64,000 bases of DNA, from contig PGCN01000007.1 of NCBI GenBank assembly GCA_002786385.1, positions 310,001 to 374,000 of the forward strand, in the 5' to 3' direction. Each line of letters opens with the position of its first letter. The stretch's first letter is position 1. The DNA is from Flavobacterium sp. FEMGT703F. Its GTDB lineage: Bacteria; Bacteroidota; Bacteroidia; Flavobacteriales; Flavobacteriaceae. Positions 40,494 through 50,042 of this stretch are shown here, piece after piece. The position numbers and the translations under genes are program-made. The notes beneath the pieces are model-generated. The model was not told where the DNA came from. It saw only the letters and a list, made by a program, of their open reading frames with translations, and did not search any database.

Positions 40494-42749
40494 TTAATAA
40501 TTCAAAGTAGCTCCCAATCCAAATCCCATATCACTGTCATAATGAGTCGTTATGCCAAAGTTTCTTTTTACTATGTAACGCAATGCTGCCATATATTCTT
40601 TATCTGTATTCCACATTAAACTCATTCGTAGTCTTTTAGAAACTGGAATATCTTTTCGTTCCAATTGGAAACGAACATTTCCATCTGTGAATACTTCTAC
40701 TTGAGCCATAATAAGCATTGGTAAAGTATAATTTATACCAGCACTAAAAACAGCTCGATTGTCTTTAGTATTGGTTTGTCCAAAAAGATTATGTTCTTGT
40801 TCATCTATACCCATTTTCCTGTATCTCCAATCAAAACCAATGAAAGGCATTAGCCATTGCATTTTACCGATATATCGTCCGATATGTGTTTCGGTTTCGT
40901 AACCGTGCATATCATTGTATCCTAATCTCCATTCTGTTCCAATGCTCCAACGTGTGCTTTGATACATTGCTTCTCCATCGTTTCCGTTGGTAGCAAAATC
41001 ATTTTCTGCCATAAAATGAAATTTCCTATCATCGGCAAATAATTTTCTTTGTGCTAATTTGGGATTTGGAATAAGTGGATTTGGAGCTTGGTTTTCGTAG
41101 GTAAAAACTCTTCCCATACCTGCCATCATGTGGTATAAAATATGACAATGAAAAAACCAATCGCCTTCAACATTTGCATTGAATTCAATAATATTTGTTT
41201 CCATTGGCATTAGATCCATTACATTTTTTAAAGGCGCAAACTCTTCTTGACCATTAATAATTCTGAAATCATGACCATGCAAGTGCATTGGATGACGCAT
41301 CATGGAACCGTTGTAAAGCGTAATTCTAATATTTTCTCCTTTTTTTATAAGTATTTTATCGGTTTCAGAAACTACTTTATTGTCTAAACTCCAAACGTAT
41401 CGGTTCATATTTCCTGTAAGCTCAAAACGAAGTTCTTTTACTGGTGCATCTTTGGGTAATGTCGTTTTATCAGTTGCTTTTAGCATTGCATAGTTGAGTG
41501 TTGTAATACTAGATAGCTTATTGGCATTGTATTGATTTTGATTATGGTTGGAATGGTCATTTTTCATTTCCATACTACTCTCATTTTCTTTGTTTTTTGC
41601 ATTTGTAGCACCAGTTATTTCTGGATACATTACTACATTCATATCCATTTGGTTTAAGGACATACTCATTCCCATATCGTCCAAGTCGCCGTTCATTTTC
41701 ATCATGCCATTCATCATTTTCATACCTTCAAAATATTTTAATTTAGGTAAAGGAGCAATTAATTGTTTGATGCCATTGCCAATGTATAATGAAGTTGATT
41801 TAGTTCTATCTTCTGGAGTTGCTAAAAATTCGTAGGAAGTATTATCGGCAGGAATTGTAACAATAACATCATAGGTTTCTGATACTGCAATCAATAATCG
41901 ATCAACTTCAACTGGTTCAACATCGTTACCATCACTGGCAACTACAGTAATTTTTCCACCAGCATAAGTCAACCAAAAATAAGATGAAGCACCGCCATTT
42001 GCTATTCGCAATCGAACTTTATCACCACCTTTAAATTGCGATAATTGGTTTTCATTTTTACCATTAATTAGAAACTTGTCATAATATACATCGCTTACAT
42101 CCATTGCGTTCATTCGTTTCCATTCGTTGGCAATTTTTGTTTTGAAATGACCTTGCCTAATAGCTTCCGCATAACTTTGTGTTGTGCCTTTTTTGATGGC
42201 AAACCAATCGGTTGCGTTGTGTAACATTCGATGAATGTTTTCGGGTTTTAAATCGGTCCATTCACTTAAAATTACTGGAACAGTTGGTAAATCATCTATT
42301 CCTTTTCGAAATGTTTTATCATTTTGTTTTTTGTTCATGATGAACATACCATACATGCCGATTTGTTCTTGTAAACCCGAATGACTGTGATACCAATGTG
42401 TTCCGTTTTGTATGATTGGGAAAGTGTATTTATGAATTGTTCCGGGTTTGATAGGCATTTGCGTTAAATTTGGTACACCATCTTCTTTATTAGGTAAAAA
42501 TAGTCCGTGCCAATGTAACGATGTGCTTTCTTTTAATTCGTTGTGTACATAAATTTCGGCAATATCACCTTCGGTAAACGTTAGTGTTGGCATTGGAATT
42601 TGACCATTAACTGCTATGGCTCTTTTTTCTTTACCAGAATAATTGACAATAGTATCGCGAACATACAAATCGTAACGCACTATGTTTTGCGCAACAAGTA
42701 AATGAGTAATAAAAAACAGAAAAACGATAATTAATACTTTAGTTTTCAT
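40494..42749 (-). CDS. Multicopper oxidase (CopA/PcoA type) with C-terminal CopB/barrel-like extension
   Basis: A 751-residue periplasmic Cu(I) oxidase with a signal peptide (to ~residue 20). Copper ligands are HWHG (79-82), HWYHSH (118-123), HPMHLHGHDF (486-495) and HCHILYH (534-540). A Met-rich loop at ~342-372 (MKMMNGMMKMNGDLDDMGMSM) and an HNQN-type patch near 400 are metal-binding features of CopA. Residues ~570-751 are not oxidase: alternating aromatic/polar strands (WRLGYNDMHGYETETHIGRY ... FGLGATLNY) look like an outer-membrane CopB-type barrel. It is the last gene of the cluster. Confidence 0.88.
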   Translation of the reverse strand: MKTKVLIIVFLFFITHLLVAQNIVRYDLYVRDTIVNYSGKEKRAIAVNGQIPMPTLTFTEGDIAEIYVHNELKESTSLHWHGLFLPNKEDGVPNLTQMPIKPGTIHKYTFPIIQNGTHWYHSHSGLQEQIGMYGMFIMNKKQNDKTFRKGIDDLPTVPVILSEWTDLKPENIHRMLHNATDWFAIKKGTTQSYAEAIRQGHFKTKIANEWKRMNAMDVSDVYYDKFLINGKNENQLSQFKGGDKVRLRIANGGASSYFWLTYAGGKITVVASDGNDVEPVEVDRLLIAVSETYDVIVTIPADNTSYEFLATPEDRTKSTSLYIGNGIKQLIAPLPKLKYFEGMKMMNGMMKMNGDLDDMGMSMSLNQMDMNVVMYPEITGATNAKNKENESSMEMKNDHSNHNQNQYNANKLSSITTLNYAMLKATDKTTLPKDAPVKELRFELTGNMNRYVWSLDNKVVSETDKILIKKGENIRITLYNGSMMRHPMHLHGHDFRIINGQEEFAPLKNVMDLMPMETNIIEFNANVEGDWFFHCHILYHMMAGMGRVFTYENQAPNPLIPNPKLAQRKLFADDRKFHFMAENDFATNGNDGEAMYQSTRWSIGTEWRLGYNDMHGYETETHIGRYIGKMQWLMPFIGFDWRYRKMGIDEQEHNLFGQTNTKDNRAVFSAGINYTLPMLIMAQVEVFTDGNVRFQLERKDIPVSKRLRMSLMWNTDKEYMAALRYIVKRNFGITTHYDSDMGFGLGATLNY

Positions 42750-42753
42750 AATT

Positions 42754-43626
42754 TTAATTTTTTAATATTATTTCCCAATCCGCTATTCTTTTATTTAGTG
42801 TCTCGATTGTAGTTTTCATTTTTTCCTTATCAGCCAAAGTAATTGCTCTTTTTGCTGCTTCAATTGCATTGGTATAATCTTTTAATTCGGATGCTATTTT
42901 TTGTCTCAAATTTGGGTAATAGAAGTTTTCAGGGTTTAATTTTTCTGCTTCTAAAAGCCAAATTATTGCCTGTTTATAATCTCTATTTGTGCTGTAATAA
43001 TAATTAGCTGCCTGAAACAATAAATTGGCATCCTGGGTTTTTCCTTTTATGATATGTTGTTCTATCAATGCTACTATTGTATCATCTTCTTGGCTTTTTA
43101 TTGGTATTTTAACCATCGTATTTTCCCAAAGTATTTTCAGAAATGCTTCACCCTTACTGTTGATGTCATTTAAATCGATTGTAAATGTTTCATAGAAGTT
43201 AGAGCTTTTTTCGACAGGAACTTTGAAACGCATCACATCCTTTTTTTCATCATAGCCGGTTTCGCCATGTAAAGTAGTATCTGTGTTGATAATTATAGTC
43301 CACTCATTGATTGAAGGAATTGTGAATATTGAGTAACTACCTGTTTTTAATACATTGTTGCCAAATGAAATATCTTCGGAAGTAGTTATTACAGTACAAT
43401 CACTTGCCCCTGTTCGCCAAAGTTTATCAAATGGTACTAACTCCCCAAATATTTTTCGTCCTCTGACTAAAGGTCTGCTATATGAAATTTTTATTTTTGC
43501 GCTACCCACTTCTTGCTCATACGATGCTGCAGGGCTAGCTGCAGTTACTCTAATTTGAACTTTGTCTTGTGCTGACAGTATTACAGATTGCAAAAGCATA
43601 AAGCTTAATAGGATGTTTTTTTTCAT
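42754..43626 (-). CDS. DUF2911 protein with C-terminal TPR-like region
   Basis: A 290-residue exported protein. After the signal peptide the DUF2911 domain shows KIKISYSRPLVRGRKIFG, PFDKLWRTGASDCTVI and a beta-rich stretch. Residues ~195-290 resemble tetratricopeptide repeats (LLFQAANYYYSTNRDYKQAI, IEAAKRAITLAD). It starts the last gene pair of the cluster, 4 bp before the oxidase. Role in metal resistance unknown; DUF2911 proteins are common periplasmic proteins of the phylum. Confidence 0.7.
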   Translation of the reverse strand: MKKNILLSFMLLQSVILSAQDKVQIRVTAASPAASYEQEVGSAKIKISYSRPLVRGRKIFGELVPFDKLWRTGASDCTVITTSEDISFGNNVLKTGSYSIFTIPSINEWTIIINTDTTLHGETGYDEKKDVMRFKVPVEKSSNFYETFTIDLNDINSKGEAFLKILWENTMVKIPIKSQEDDTIVALIEQHIIKGKTQDANLLFQAANYYYSTNRDYKQAIIWLLEAEKLNPENFYYPNLRQKIASELKDYTNAIEAAKRAITLADKEKMKTTIETLNKRIADWEIILKN

Positions 43627-43719
43627 TTATTTTAATTTTTAAATATGTTGGAATATTAATCTAATTCTTTAAGCTTAGCTTTCATTTTGTTAGCTTCCGC
43701 ATGCTGCCCTGTACTATTT

Positions 43720-44328
43720 TTAGCAGCACTTTTCACCTGATTGAATAGGTGGACATTTTACAGTGCCATAGCTGCAATAAACACAACAATCACCTTGTTT
43801 AGGTTTCACTATTTTTTTACAGTTTTCGCATTCATAGAAGAATTGACAAGCATCAGTAGGCATCATTTCTTCTTTTTTGTGACCGCAATGTGGACATGTT
43901 ATTTTTGATTTCAGTTCTACTGATTTACCGTTGTACATCGTGCAAGTATTACAGCCATAGTGAAGTTTGTTTCTATGATAATTGACTATTGTAGCGATAA
44001 GAAGCCCGAACATACCAGTATATAAAAAATAGGACTGATAATCATTATTACAAAAGTAATAGCTGTAAAAAATGATTATTGTACTTGGAATAGCTATCAA
44101 CAAAGGATATAGGCATCTATGCAGGCGATAGGAAAGAAAAAAGCCAACTAAAGATAATAGGACCATCCCTTGAAAAATCCACATTGTCCAACCTCCAAAA
44201 AGTTCAAAACTACCTAAACCTAAAGCAGATGCTACAAATGCAAAAAGAGGGAAACAGCAAGGCGAAAGCAATGCTGTAAAGAACATCCCGATTGTTCCTA
44301 ATTTATCTATGTTATTTTTTAGTTTCAT
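43720..44328 (-). CDS. MerC-like membrane protein with C-terminal zinc-ribbon/Cys-rich domain
   Basis: A 202-residue protein. The N-terminal half has four hydrophobic helices with the MerC/MerT-style CC pair in LLSPCCFPLFAF, a mercury or soft-metal uptake motif. The C-terminal ~80 residues hold CxxC pairs (ITCPHCGHKKEE, YECENCKK) and the block GDCCVYCSYGTVKCPPIQ, which recurs in Bacteroidota metal-resistance proteins. It starts 18 bp after the P-ATPase stop, so it is in the same unit. It may deliver metal to the ATPase or oxidase (inference). Confidence 0.7.
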   Translation of the reverse strand: MKLKNNIDKLGTIGMFFTALLSPCCFPLFAFVASALGLGSFELFGGWTMWIFQGMVLLSLVGFFLSYRLHRCLYPLLIAIPSTIIIFYSYYFCNNDYQSYFLYTGMFGLLIATIVNYHRNKLHYGCNTCTMYNGKSVELKSKITCPHCGHKKEEMMPTDACQFFYECENCKKIVKPKQGDCCVYCSYGTVKCPPIQSGEKCC

Positions 44329-44346
44329 TCGTGTTATCGTTAATTA

Positions 44347-46884
44347 TTATAGTTTTAAACCTCTTAGTCTCAAGGCATTGATAATAACAGATACGGAGCT
44401 GAAAGACATTGCCAAAGCTGCAATCATAGGAGATAGTAAAATTCCGAAAACCGGATATAACACACCAGCTGCAATTGGGACACCAAGTACATTATAGAAA
44501 AAGGCAAAAAATAGATTTTGTTTAATATTTCTCATAACAGCATGGCTTAAATTCTTGGCTTTTACGATACCCTGTAAATCGCCTTTGACCAGAGTTATTT
44601 TGGCACTTTCAATAGCGACATCTGTTCCTGTTCCCATTGCTATTCCAATGTTGGCTTGTGCCAATGCCGGCGCATCATTTATACCATCGCCAGCCATGGC
44701 TACAATTTTGCCTTCTGCCTGCAATTTTTTAATTTCTTTGAGTTTGTCTTCGGGTAAGCATCCAGCTTTATAGGTTTTTAATCCCAATTCATCAGCAACT
44801 GCTTTAGCTGTATTGACATTGTCACCAGTCATCATGATTACTTCGACACCCTGGCTCATTAATTCTTTTATGGCTTCTTTGCTAGAAGTTTTAATAGCAT
44901 CTGTTATAGATACAAAACCAACAGCTATGTTATCAACGGCAATGTAAGAGACTGTTTTTCCTAATTTTTGTTCAATAATGATTTTGTTCTCTAAATCGTC
45001 AGAAACTGTTGCTTTAACTTGTTCCATTAGTTTTTTATTACCTAATGCTACTTTTTTACCAGCAACTGTTCCTGTAACTCCTTTTCCGGCAACGGCTTCA
45101 AAATCTTTTACTTCGATTAAAGAAATGGATTTTGTTTTGGCATAAATTACCACAGCTTGTGCCAATGGATGTTCACTATATTGGTTTAAGGAAGCAATGC
45201 TTTGCAATAAGTCACTATCGTTGTTATTGGATGCATAAATTTTTTCGACAGATGGTTTTCCTTCGGTGATGGTTCCTGTTTTATCGGTAATTAAAACATT
45301 AACCTTATTCATGTTCTCTAAAGCCTCAGCATTCTTTATCAAAACGCCTGATTGTGCTCCTTTGCCAACACCAACCATTACTGACATGGGAGTTGCCAGA
45401 CCCAGAGCACAAGGACAGGCTATAATTAATACAGCAATAGCATTTATAAAGCCATACACCAATGCTGGTTCGGGACCAAATTTTGCCCAAACAAAAAATG
45501 TTATTACTGATATGATAACCACAATTGGCACAAAGTACTTGGAGATACTATCTGCTAATTTCTGAATTGGTGCTCTGGAACGTGAAGCATCATTAACCAT
45601 TTGCACGATTTGAGATAGCAAGGTTTCGGAACCTACTTTTTCGGCTATCATCACAAATGATTTGTTTCCGTTTATTGTTCCGGAAATTACGTTATCGCCT
45701 TTCTTTTTATCAACCGGTATTGGCTCACCAGTAATCATGGCTTCATCTATACTGCTTTCCCCATCGGTTATTTTACCGTCAACAGGAATTTTATCTCCGG
45801 GTTTTACTCTCAATAAATCGCCTTTTTTGATGTCGTGGATTGATATTACTTTATCACCGCCATCAATAACCAAAGTAGCTTCAGTTGGCGCAAGTTTTAA
45901 TAATTCTTTGATAGCTCCGCTGGTTTGGCTGTGTGCCCTTGCTTCGAGTAATTGTCCTAACAAAACTAAAGTCAGAATAACTGTTGTTGCTTCAAAGTAT
46001 AATAATACAGTTCCGTGTTCTGTTTTGAATTCACTTGGAAAAATATCCGGAAAAAACATTCCGACTAAACTAAATAAAAATGCCACTCCCGTTCCAATTC
46101 CGATGAGTGTGAACATATTCAGATTCCAAGTAATAATTGATTTCCAGGCGCGGACAAAAAATACCCAACAGGCATAAAAAACAACAGGAAGAGATAAAAT
46201 AAGCTGTACCCAGTTCCATTTGTCCGCATCCATTAGTTGCAATAAAGGATTATTGTGTGCCATTTCAATCATGGCAATGGCGAAAATGGGAACTGTAAAC
46301 ACAACTGCTATTTTCATTTTCTTAACCAAATCTTTATAAGTCCTTTGGTCTTCGCTTTCGCTTGGTTCCATTGGTACTAAATCCATACCGCATATAGGAC
46401 AGGAACCCGGAGTTTCACTAATTACTTCGGGATGCATTGGACAAGTATATAGTGTCTTGTTTACGGTTAGTTCAGGTGCTTTGACTAGATCCATTCCACA
46501 CACAGGACAATCGCCCGCTTTGTCATAGACTTTTTCGCCTTCGCAATGCATTGGGCAATAATATTTACCAGCGGCGTTGGTTGGTATAACAGCCTCTTTT
46601 TTATAATTATGCTCATGAGTAGAACAACATGACTTTGCAGCGGATTCATTAGTTGTAGTATCTTCTGTAGTTTTATCATTGCTCATTTCTATGGTGTATT
46701 TTCCAACAGTCGTCAGTGCTTCCTGCAACTTTGATGTTGGAATGTGTTTGTCCATAGTAATTATGGCCACTGGTGGGCTTAATGAAACTTTTGCTTCAAT
46801 ACCATCAATAGTATTCAATGCTTTCTCGACTTTAGAGCGACAACCATCGCAAGTCATTCCGGTAATGCTGTAAGTATGTATCAT
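44347..46884 (-). CDS. copA: Copper-translocating P1B-type ATPase
   Basis: An 845-residue Cu(I) exporter. It has an N-terminal HMA domain (GMTCDGCRSKVEK), a His/Cys linker (SCCSTHEHN) and two heavy-metal-binding modules (YYCPMHCEGEK...CPVCGMDL and YTCPMHPEV...CPICGMDLVPM). Next comes the P-type core with the metal site IACPCALGLATP, phosphorylation DKTGTITEG, HPLAQAVV in the nucleotide domain and GDGINDAPAL. It is preceded by paired ATTTGCAA repeats and the regulator gene. Confidence 0.93.
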   Translation of the reverse strand: MIHTYSITGMTCDGCRSKVEKALNTIDGIEAKVSLSPPVAIITMDKHIPTSKLQEALTTVGKYTIEMSNDKTTEDTTTNESAAKSCCSTHEHNYKKEAVIPTNAAGKYYCPMHCEGEKVYDKAGDCPVCGMDLVKAPELTVNKTLYTCPMHPEVISETPGSCPICGMDLVPMEPSESEDQRTYKDLVKKMKIAVVFTVPIFAIAMIEMAHNNPLLQLMDADKWNWVQLILSLPVVFYACWVFFVRAWKSIITWNLNMFTLIGIGTGVAFLFSLVGMFFPDIFPSEFKTEHGTVLLYFEATTVILTLVLLGQLLEARAHSQTSGAIKELLKLAPTEATLVIDGGDKVISIHDIKKGDLLRVKPGDKIPVDGKITDGESSIDEAMITGEPIPVDKKKGDNVISGTINGNKSFVMIAEKVGSETLLSQIVQMVNDASRSRAPIQKLADSISKYFVPIVVIISVITFFVWAKFGPEPALVYGFINAIAVLIIACPCALGLATPMSVMVGVGKGAQSGVLIKNAEALENMNKVNVLITDKTGTITEGKPSVEKIYASNNNDSDLLQSIASLNQYSEHPLAQAVVIYAKTKSISLIEVKDFEAVAGKGVTGTVAGKKVALGNKKLMEQVKATVSDDLENKIIIEQKLGKTVSYIAVDNIAVGFVSITDAIKTSSKEAIKELMSQGVEVIMMTGDNVNTAKAVADELGLKTYKAGCLPEDKLKEIKKLQAEGKIVAMAGDGINDAPALAQANIGIAMGTGTDVAIESAKITLVKGDLQGIVKAKNLSHAVMRNIKQNLFFAFFYNVLGVPIAAGVLYPVFGILLSPMIAALAMSFSSVSVIINALRLRGLKL

Positions 46885-46930
46885 TTTTTATATTATTTTA
46901 ATACAAATTTCTATCATAACTGCTTTTTGT

Positions 46931-46959
46931 ATTTGCAAAATTTTGGGTTTGATTTGCAA
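46931..46959. promoter_or_regulatory. Paired ATTTGCAA direct repeats, candidate regulator operator
   Basis: ATTTGCAA at 46931-46938 and 46952-46959, 21 bp apart start to start (two helical turns), between the regulator stop and the copA start. The intervening sequence is AAATTTTGGGTTTG-like. Direct repeats on one DNA face are the usual AraC-family binding pattern, and the neighbouring gene encodes such a protein. Confidence 0.55.
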
Positions 46960-46962
46960 GAT

Positions 46963-47526
46963 TTATAAGTCTTCGATTTGCTTTCGTTTAATGGTTTTTA
47001 TATTCTTAAAGTGTGTTGGTGAAAAGCCGGTTACTTTTTTGAATTGATTACTTAAATGTGAAACGCTACTATAGTTTAAAGAGTAAGCTATTTGGCTTAG
47101 GGATAATTCATCATAGATGATCAACTCTTTTACTTTCTCAATTTTCAGATTAATGAAGTATTTTTCAATTGTTGTGTTTTCTACTTCGGAAAAGAGGTTG
47201 CTCAAGGTATTATAGTCTTGGTGTAGCTCTTGGAATAGAAACTCGGATAGATTTGTTTTTAAATGATTGTTTTTATTTTGAACCAAATCAATAATCAATG
47301 TTTTAATCTTATCGATAGTTTTGCTTTTCCTATCATCAATCAAATCAAAGCCTACAGCATGAAGCTTTTTTAATAATTCGTTTTTTTGGATTTCCTGAAT
47401 GTCATTTTTCAATTCAACTTCACCTAAATCAACTGAAACAGGATTGATGCCCATATTTTCAAATACAGATTTTACTACTATCTTGCAGCGGCTGCATACC
47501 ATATTTTTAATGTGTAGCTTCATCAT
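46963..47526 (-). CDS. AraC-type HTH regulator fused to an N-terminal HMA-like domain
   Basis: A 187-residue protein. Residues 1-65 look like a heavy-metal-associated fold with the metal-binding pair MVCSRCKIVVKSV and an NPVSVDLGEVELK strand. Residues ~90-187 are an AraC/XylS double HTH (LSLSQIAYSLNYSSVSHLSNQFKKVTGFSPTHFK in condensed form). This predicts direct metal sensing by the CxxC pair and control of the adjacent copA. It starts 7 bp after the predicted nuclease gene, so it is cotranscribed with it. Confidence 0.82.
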   Translation of the reverse strand: MMKLHIKNMVCSRCKIVVKSVFENMGINPVSVDLGEVELKNDIQEIQKNELLKKLHAVGFDLIDDRKSKTIDKIKTLIIDLVQNKNNHLKTNLSEFLFQELHQDYNTLSNLFSEVENTTIEKYFINLKIEKVKELIIYDELSLSQIAYSLNYSSVSHLSNQFKKVTGFSPTHFKNIKTIKRKQIEDL

Positions 47527-47533
47527 TGAGTTA

Positions 47534-48778
47534 TTAAATTGTTTTTGCTATTTTATCCATGATCGAATGATCTGTACCAAATTTGCAAATCGCATCACAA
47601 TTGGCTCTTAATTCTGAAAAAAGAATGTACTTTATATTCATTTCGGATTTTTTTATCACAGGCCTGTTGAGTTGCTGAATAACATCTTTTTCGCGACTAT
47701 CAGGGATTATTATATAAAATACCTCATCGCCATCTGAAATACTAAAATAAAGGTCTGAAAGACGTAAAATACCTGAATAAATACTCGTACTTTTCTCTAC
47801 TTCAAATGCCCCAATTATGTTATTAGTTCCTTTTTCAAACCATAATACATCTATGAGTTTTATGGTGTTTTGCGTGTCTTTATCACAGGGTAATTCAGGA
47901 AATTTACTTATTGAGATAAAAGAAAAACTTTGTCCATTGAAAGCTTTGCTTTTATCATTACTGGCAGGAGTAACATCGAAACCTAATGATGCCCCAATTT
48001 TCAGTAAATGGTACTGCATTTCACTATGTAAATTATCTTCCTTTTTTTCTTCAATAATTTCTTTTTGGCGTTTTACTATGTTTTTCTCGAATTTATGGCG
48101 CTCTTCTTCACTCAAATAATCATCATTTCCTATAAGCATTTTTTGTGTCCCAATTTCAAAACACAAACCTGCGATTGCCCCTAAATCATTGGACAATTCA
48201 GATTTGAATTTGGAATTTGTTTTCAATAGTGTCTCCCTAATTTTTAAGTATTCACTCCAGTTTCCCAGTTTCTTTTTGTCTTTAAACAGAAAATTAAATC
48301 CATTAATAATGGCTGTATTAAATGGTGGAAACCATGTGGGATGTAAAAAATATAAAATACTTGCAACAGCTGGACCAAGTCCTTTTATTTTAAGCTCGTC
48401 TAATTTTACAATTTCCTTTATAACTTGTTCTTCTGATTTAGCATTTAGGCAATTTTCGAGAAATTGTCCAAAAGCTATTTTATTGTCTTGGTTTTCATAG
48501 ATGTCAGGAATTCTTAGCTTTGGTTTCCAATAAAAAGGATGTGATACACCAACAAATACTTGTTTTTGCTCAGCTATACAATTCAATACAAATTCTAAGC
48601 TGCTATGCTTAAAATCGTTAGGGAATGTTTTATTTTTTATATCATCTATAACTTGTAAAACCCCTCGACGAATTGTTCTAAACGCTTTTAATCGCTGGTC
48701 ATTATCCACAAACCAAGTGTTATAAACGCTTTCTGTATCGGTTTTGTATTGCTGTATTATTTGATTAAAATTGTTCAT
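47534..48778 (-). CDS. Predicted PD-(D/E)XK nuclease with HhH-like segment, embedded in copper cluster
   Basis: A 414-residue soluble protein with no metal-transport motif. Residues ~128-148 (LDELKIKGLGPAVASILYFL) resemble a helix-hairpin-helix DNA-binding element. Near the C-terminus Asp310 (LIDVLWFEKG) and Glu326-x-Glu328-Lys329 (GAFEVEKSTSIYSG) fit the second and third acidic positions of the restriction-endonuclease fold. Glu253 in HSEMQYHLLKIGASLGF fits the first helix. It could be an orphan restriction or repair enzyme. It lies 15 bp from the adaptor gene stop and 7 bp from the regulator start. Confidence 0.55.
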   Translation of the reverse strand: MNNFNQIIQQYKTDTESVYNTWFVDNDQRLKAFRTIRRGVLQVIDDIKNKTFPNDFKHSSLEFVLNCIAEQKQVFVGVSHPFYWKPKLRIPDIYENQDNKIAFGQFLENCLNAKSEEQVIKEIVKLDELKIKGLGPAVASILYFLHPTWFPPFNTAIINGFNFLFKDKKKLGNWSEYLKIRETLLKTNSKFKSELSNDLGAIAGLCFEIGTQKMLIGNDDYLSEEERHKFEKNIVKRQKEIIEEKKEDNLHSEMQYHLLKIGASLGFDVTPASNDKSKAFNGQSFSFISISKFPELPCDKDTQNTIKLIDVLWFEKGTNNIIGAFEVEKSTSIYSGILRLSDLYFSISDGDEVFYIIIPDSREKDVIQQLNRPVIKKSEMNIKYILFSELRANCDAICKFGTDHSIMDKIAKTI

Positions 48779-48792
48779 CCTTACTGTTTAAA

Positions 48793-50040
48793 TTACATTT
48801 TCATGCCTTCCATCGGGTCGCTGCCTTTGCGGAATTTATATTCGCTATTGATGGCATAGGCTCCTGTTATCACTACTTTTTGACCATTGGCAATTTTTGT
48901 TTTGATTTCTATCAGTCCATTGGTTTCAATTCCTGTTTCTACCATTAGATTTTCATAAACTCCCGGTTTTTTTTCTACCCAGATGTAGGATGCGTTTTCT
49001 TCTCTAATTACTGCATCGGTAGGAATGTAGATTCCTTTACCGCCGGAAATCATCAATTTTGCAATGGCCTGCATTCCCGGTTTTAAAATTAGATTTTGAT
49101 TAGGGACTTCAAATCGAATCAAAAGTAAACGGGTTTCCGGGTTTATTTCAGGATTGATAAATGAGATTTTAGCGCTTATTGATTTATCAGGGAAATCGAC
49201 AAATGTTATTGTAGCAATTTGGCCTATTTTGAGGCTTTTGAAGTAGTTGATATTAACTTGTGTTTCAAGCCAGAGTTTATTCAAATCAGTTACTTTGATG
49301 ATTGGTTCGCCTTCCATGATATAGCTTCCTTCAGCAGTACTTATTTCTGAAACTGTGCCGCTGACAGTGCTATAAAATGTGGTATATGGGGAAACATCTT
49401 TATTACTTTTAATATTCTCAATTTGAGTATTGGACAAACCATAGAATAAGAGTTTTTGTTTGGCGGCATTCATTATATTTTTTGCGTTTTTTCCAAAATT
49501 ACCGGGCATTTCCAATTGTTTAAAGGCAGTATAATAGTCTTGTTTTGCTATTGCAATATCCTCACTGTATAATTGAAAGACAGGCTGGTTTTTGGATAGG
49601 TAATCACCAGTGGATTTGAAATATAATTTTTCAATTCTACCCATTGCTTTTGAAGAAAAGGTTTTAGATTTTTCTTGATTGAATGTTAAAACACCTGTGT
49701 AGTTTTGTTCTAAATTGTTTTGTGTTTGTCCTATAACTTGAGTTGTGATATTACCAAGTTGAATTTGTTGTTTACTTAAACTTATTTGGTTAACCTCACT
49801 ATCATCCTGTTTTATGGGTGTTAACTCCATGTGGCAAATAGGACACTTGCCGGGTTTATCTTCTTTTACTTGAGGATCCATAGAACAGGTATAAAAAGTA
49901 GTTTCTTTATTTTTATCATGTTGAGAGTGGTCTTCTTTTTTATTCTCATGCTGAGAATGGTCTTCTTTTTTAGAAGAATTACAAGCTGTAAATATTAGGG
50001 AAAGCAATAAAAAGATGCCTATTTGATTTAAATTTTTCAT
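48793..50040 (-). CDS. cusB: CusB-type RND adaptor lipoprotein
   Basis: A 415-residue periplasmic adaptor. It has a lipoprotein signal (LLSLIFTACNSSKK), two copies of a KEDHSQH metal-binding repeat, a heavy-metal-binding module (YTCSMDPQV...CPICHMEL), then the membrane-fusion fold (GRIEKLYFKSTGDYLSKNQPVFQLYSEDI; TVSGTVSEISTAEGSYIMEG). The C-terminus DPMEGMKM is Met-rich. It links the CusA pump to the TolC-like channel. A second adaptor gene lies immediately upstream. Confidence 0.88.
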   Translation of the reverse strand: MKNLNQIGIFLLLSLIFTACNSSKKEDHSQHENKKEDHSQHDKNKETTFYTCSMDPQVKEDKPGKCPICHMELTPIKQDDSEVNQISLSKQQIQLGNITTQVIGQTQNNLEQNYTGVLTFNQEKSKTFSSKAMGRIEKLYFKSTGDYLSKNQPVFQLYSEDIAIAKQDYYTAFKQLEMPGNFGKNAKNIMNAAKQKLLFYGLSNTQIENIKSNKDVSPYTTFYSTVSGTVSEISTAEGSYIMEGEPIIKVTDLNKLWLETQVNINYFKSLKIGQIATITFVDFPDKSISAKISFINPEINPETRLLLIRFEVPNQNLILKPGMQAIAKLMISGGKGIYIPTDAVIREENASYIWVEKKPGVYENLMVETGIETNGLIEIKTKIANGQKVVITGAYAINSEYKFRKGSDPMEGMKM

Positions 50041-50042
50041 AC

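Noticed and set aside
43656..43736. A 26-codon GTG-started frame (ending MKAKLKELD) after the MerC-like gene
   Set aside because: It overlaps the MerC-like stop and has no conserved feature. It looks like the tail of a lost gene, but the rest cannot be found.
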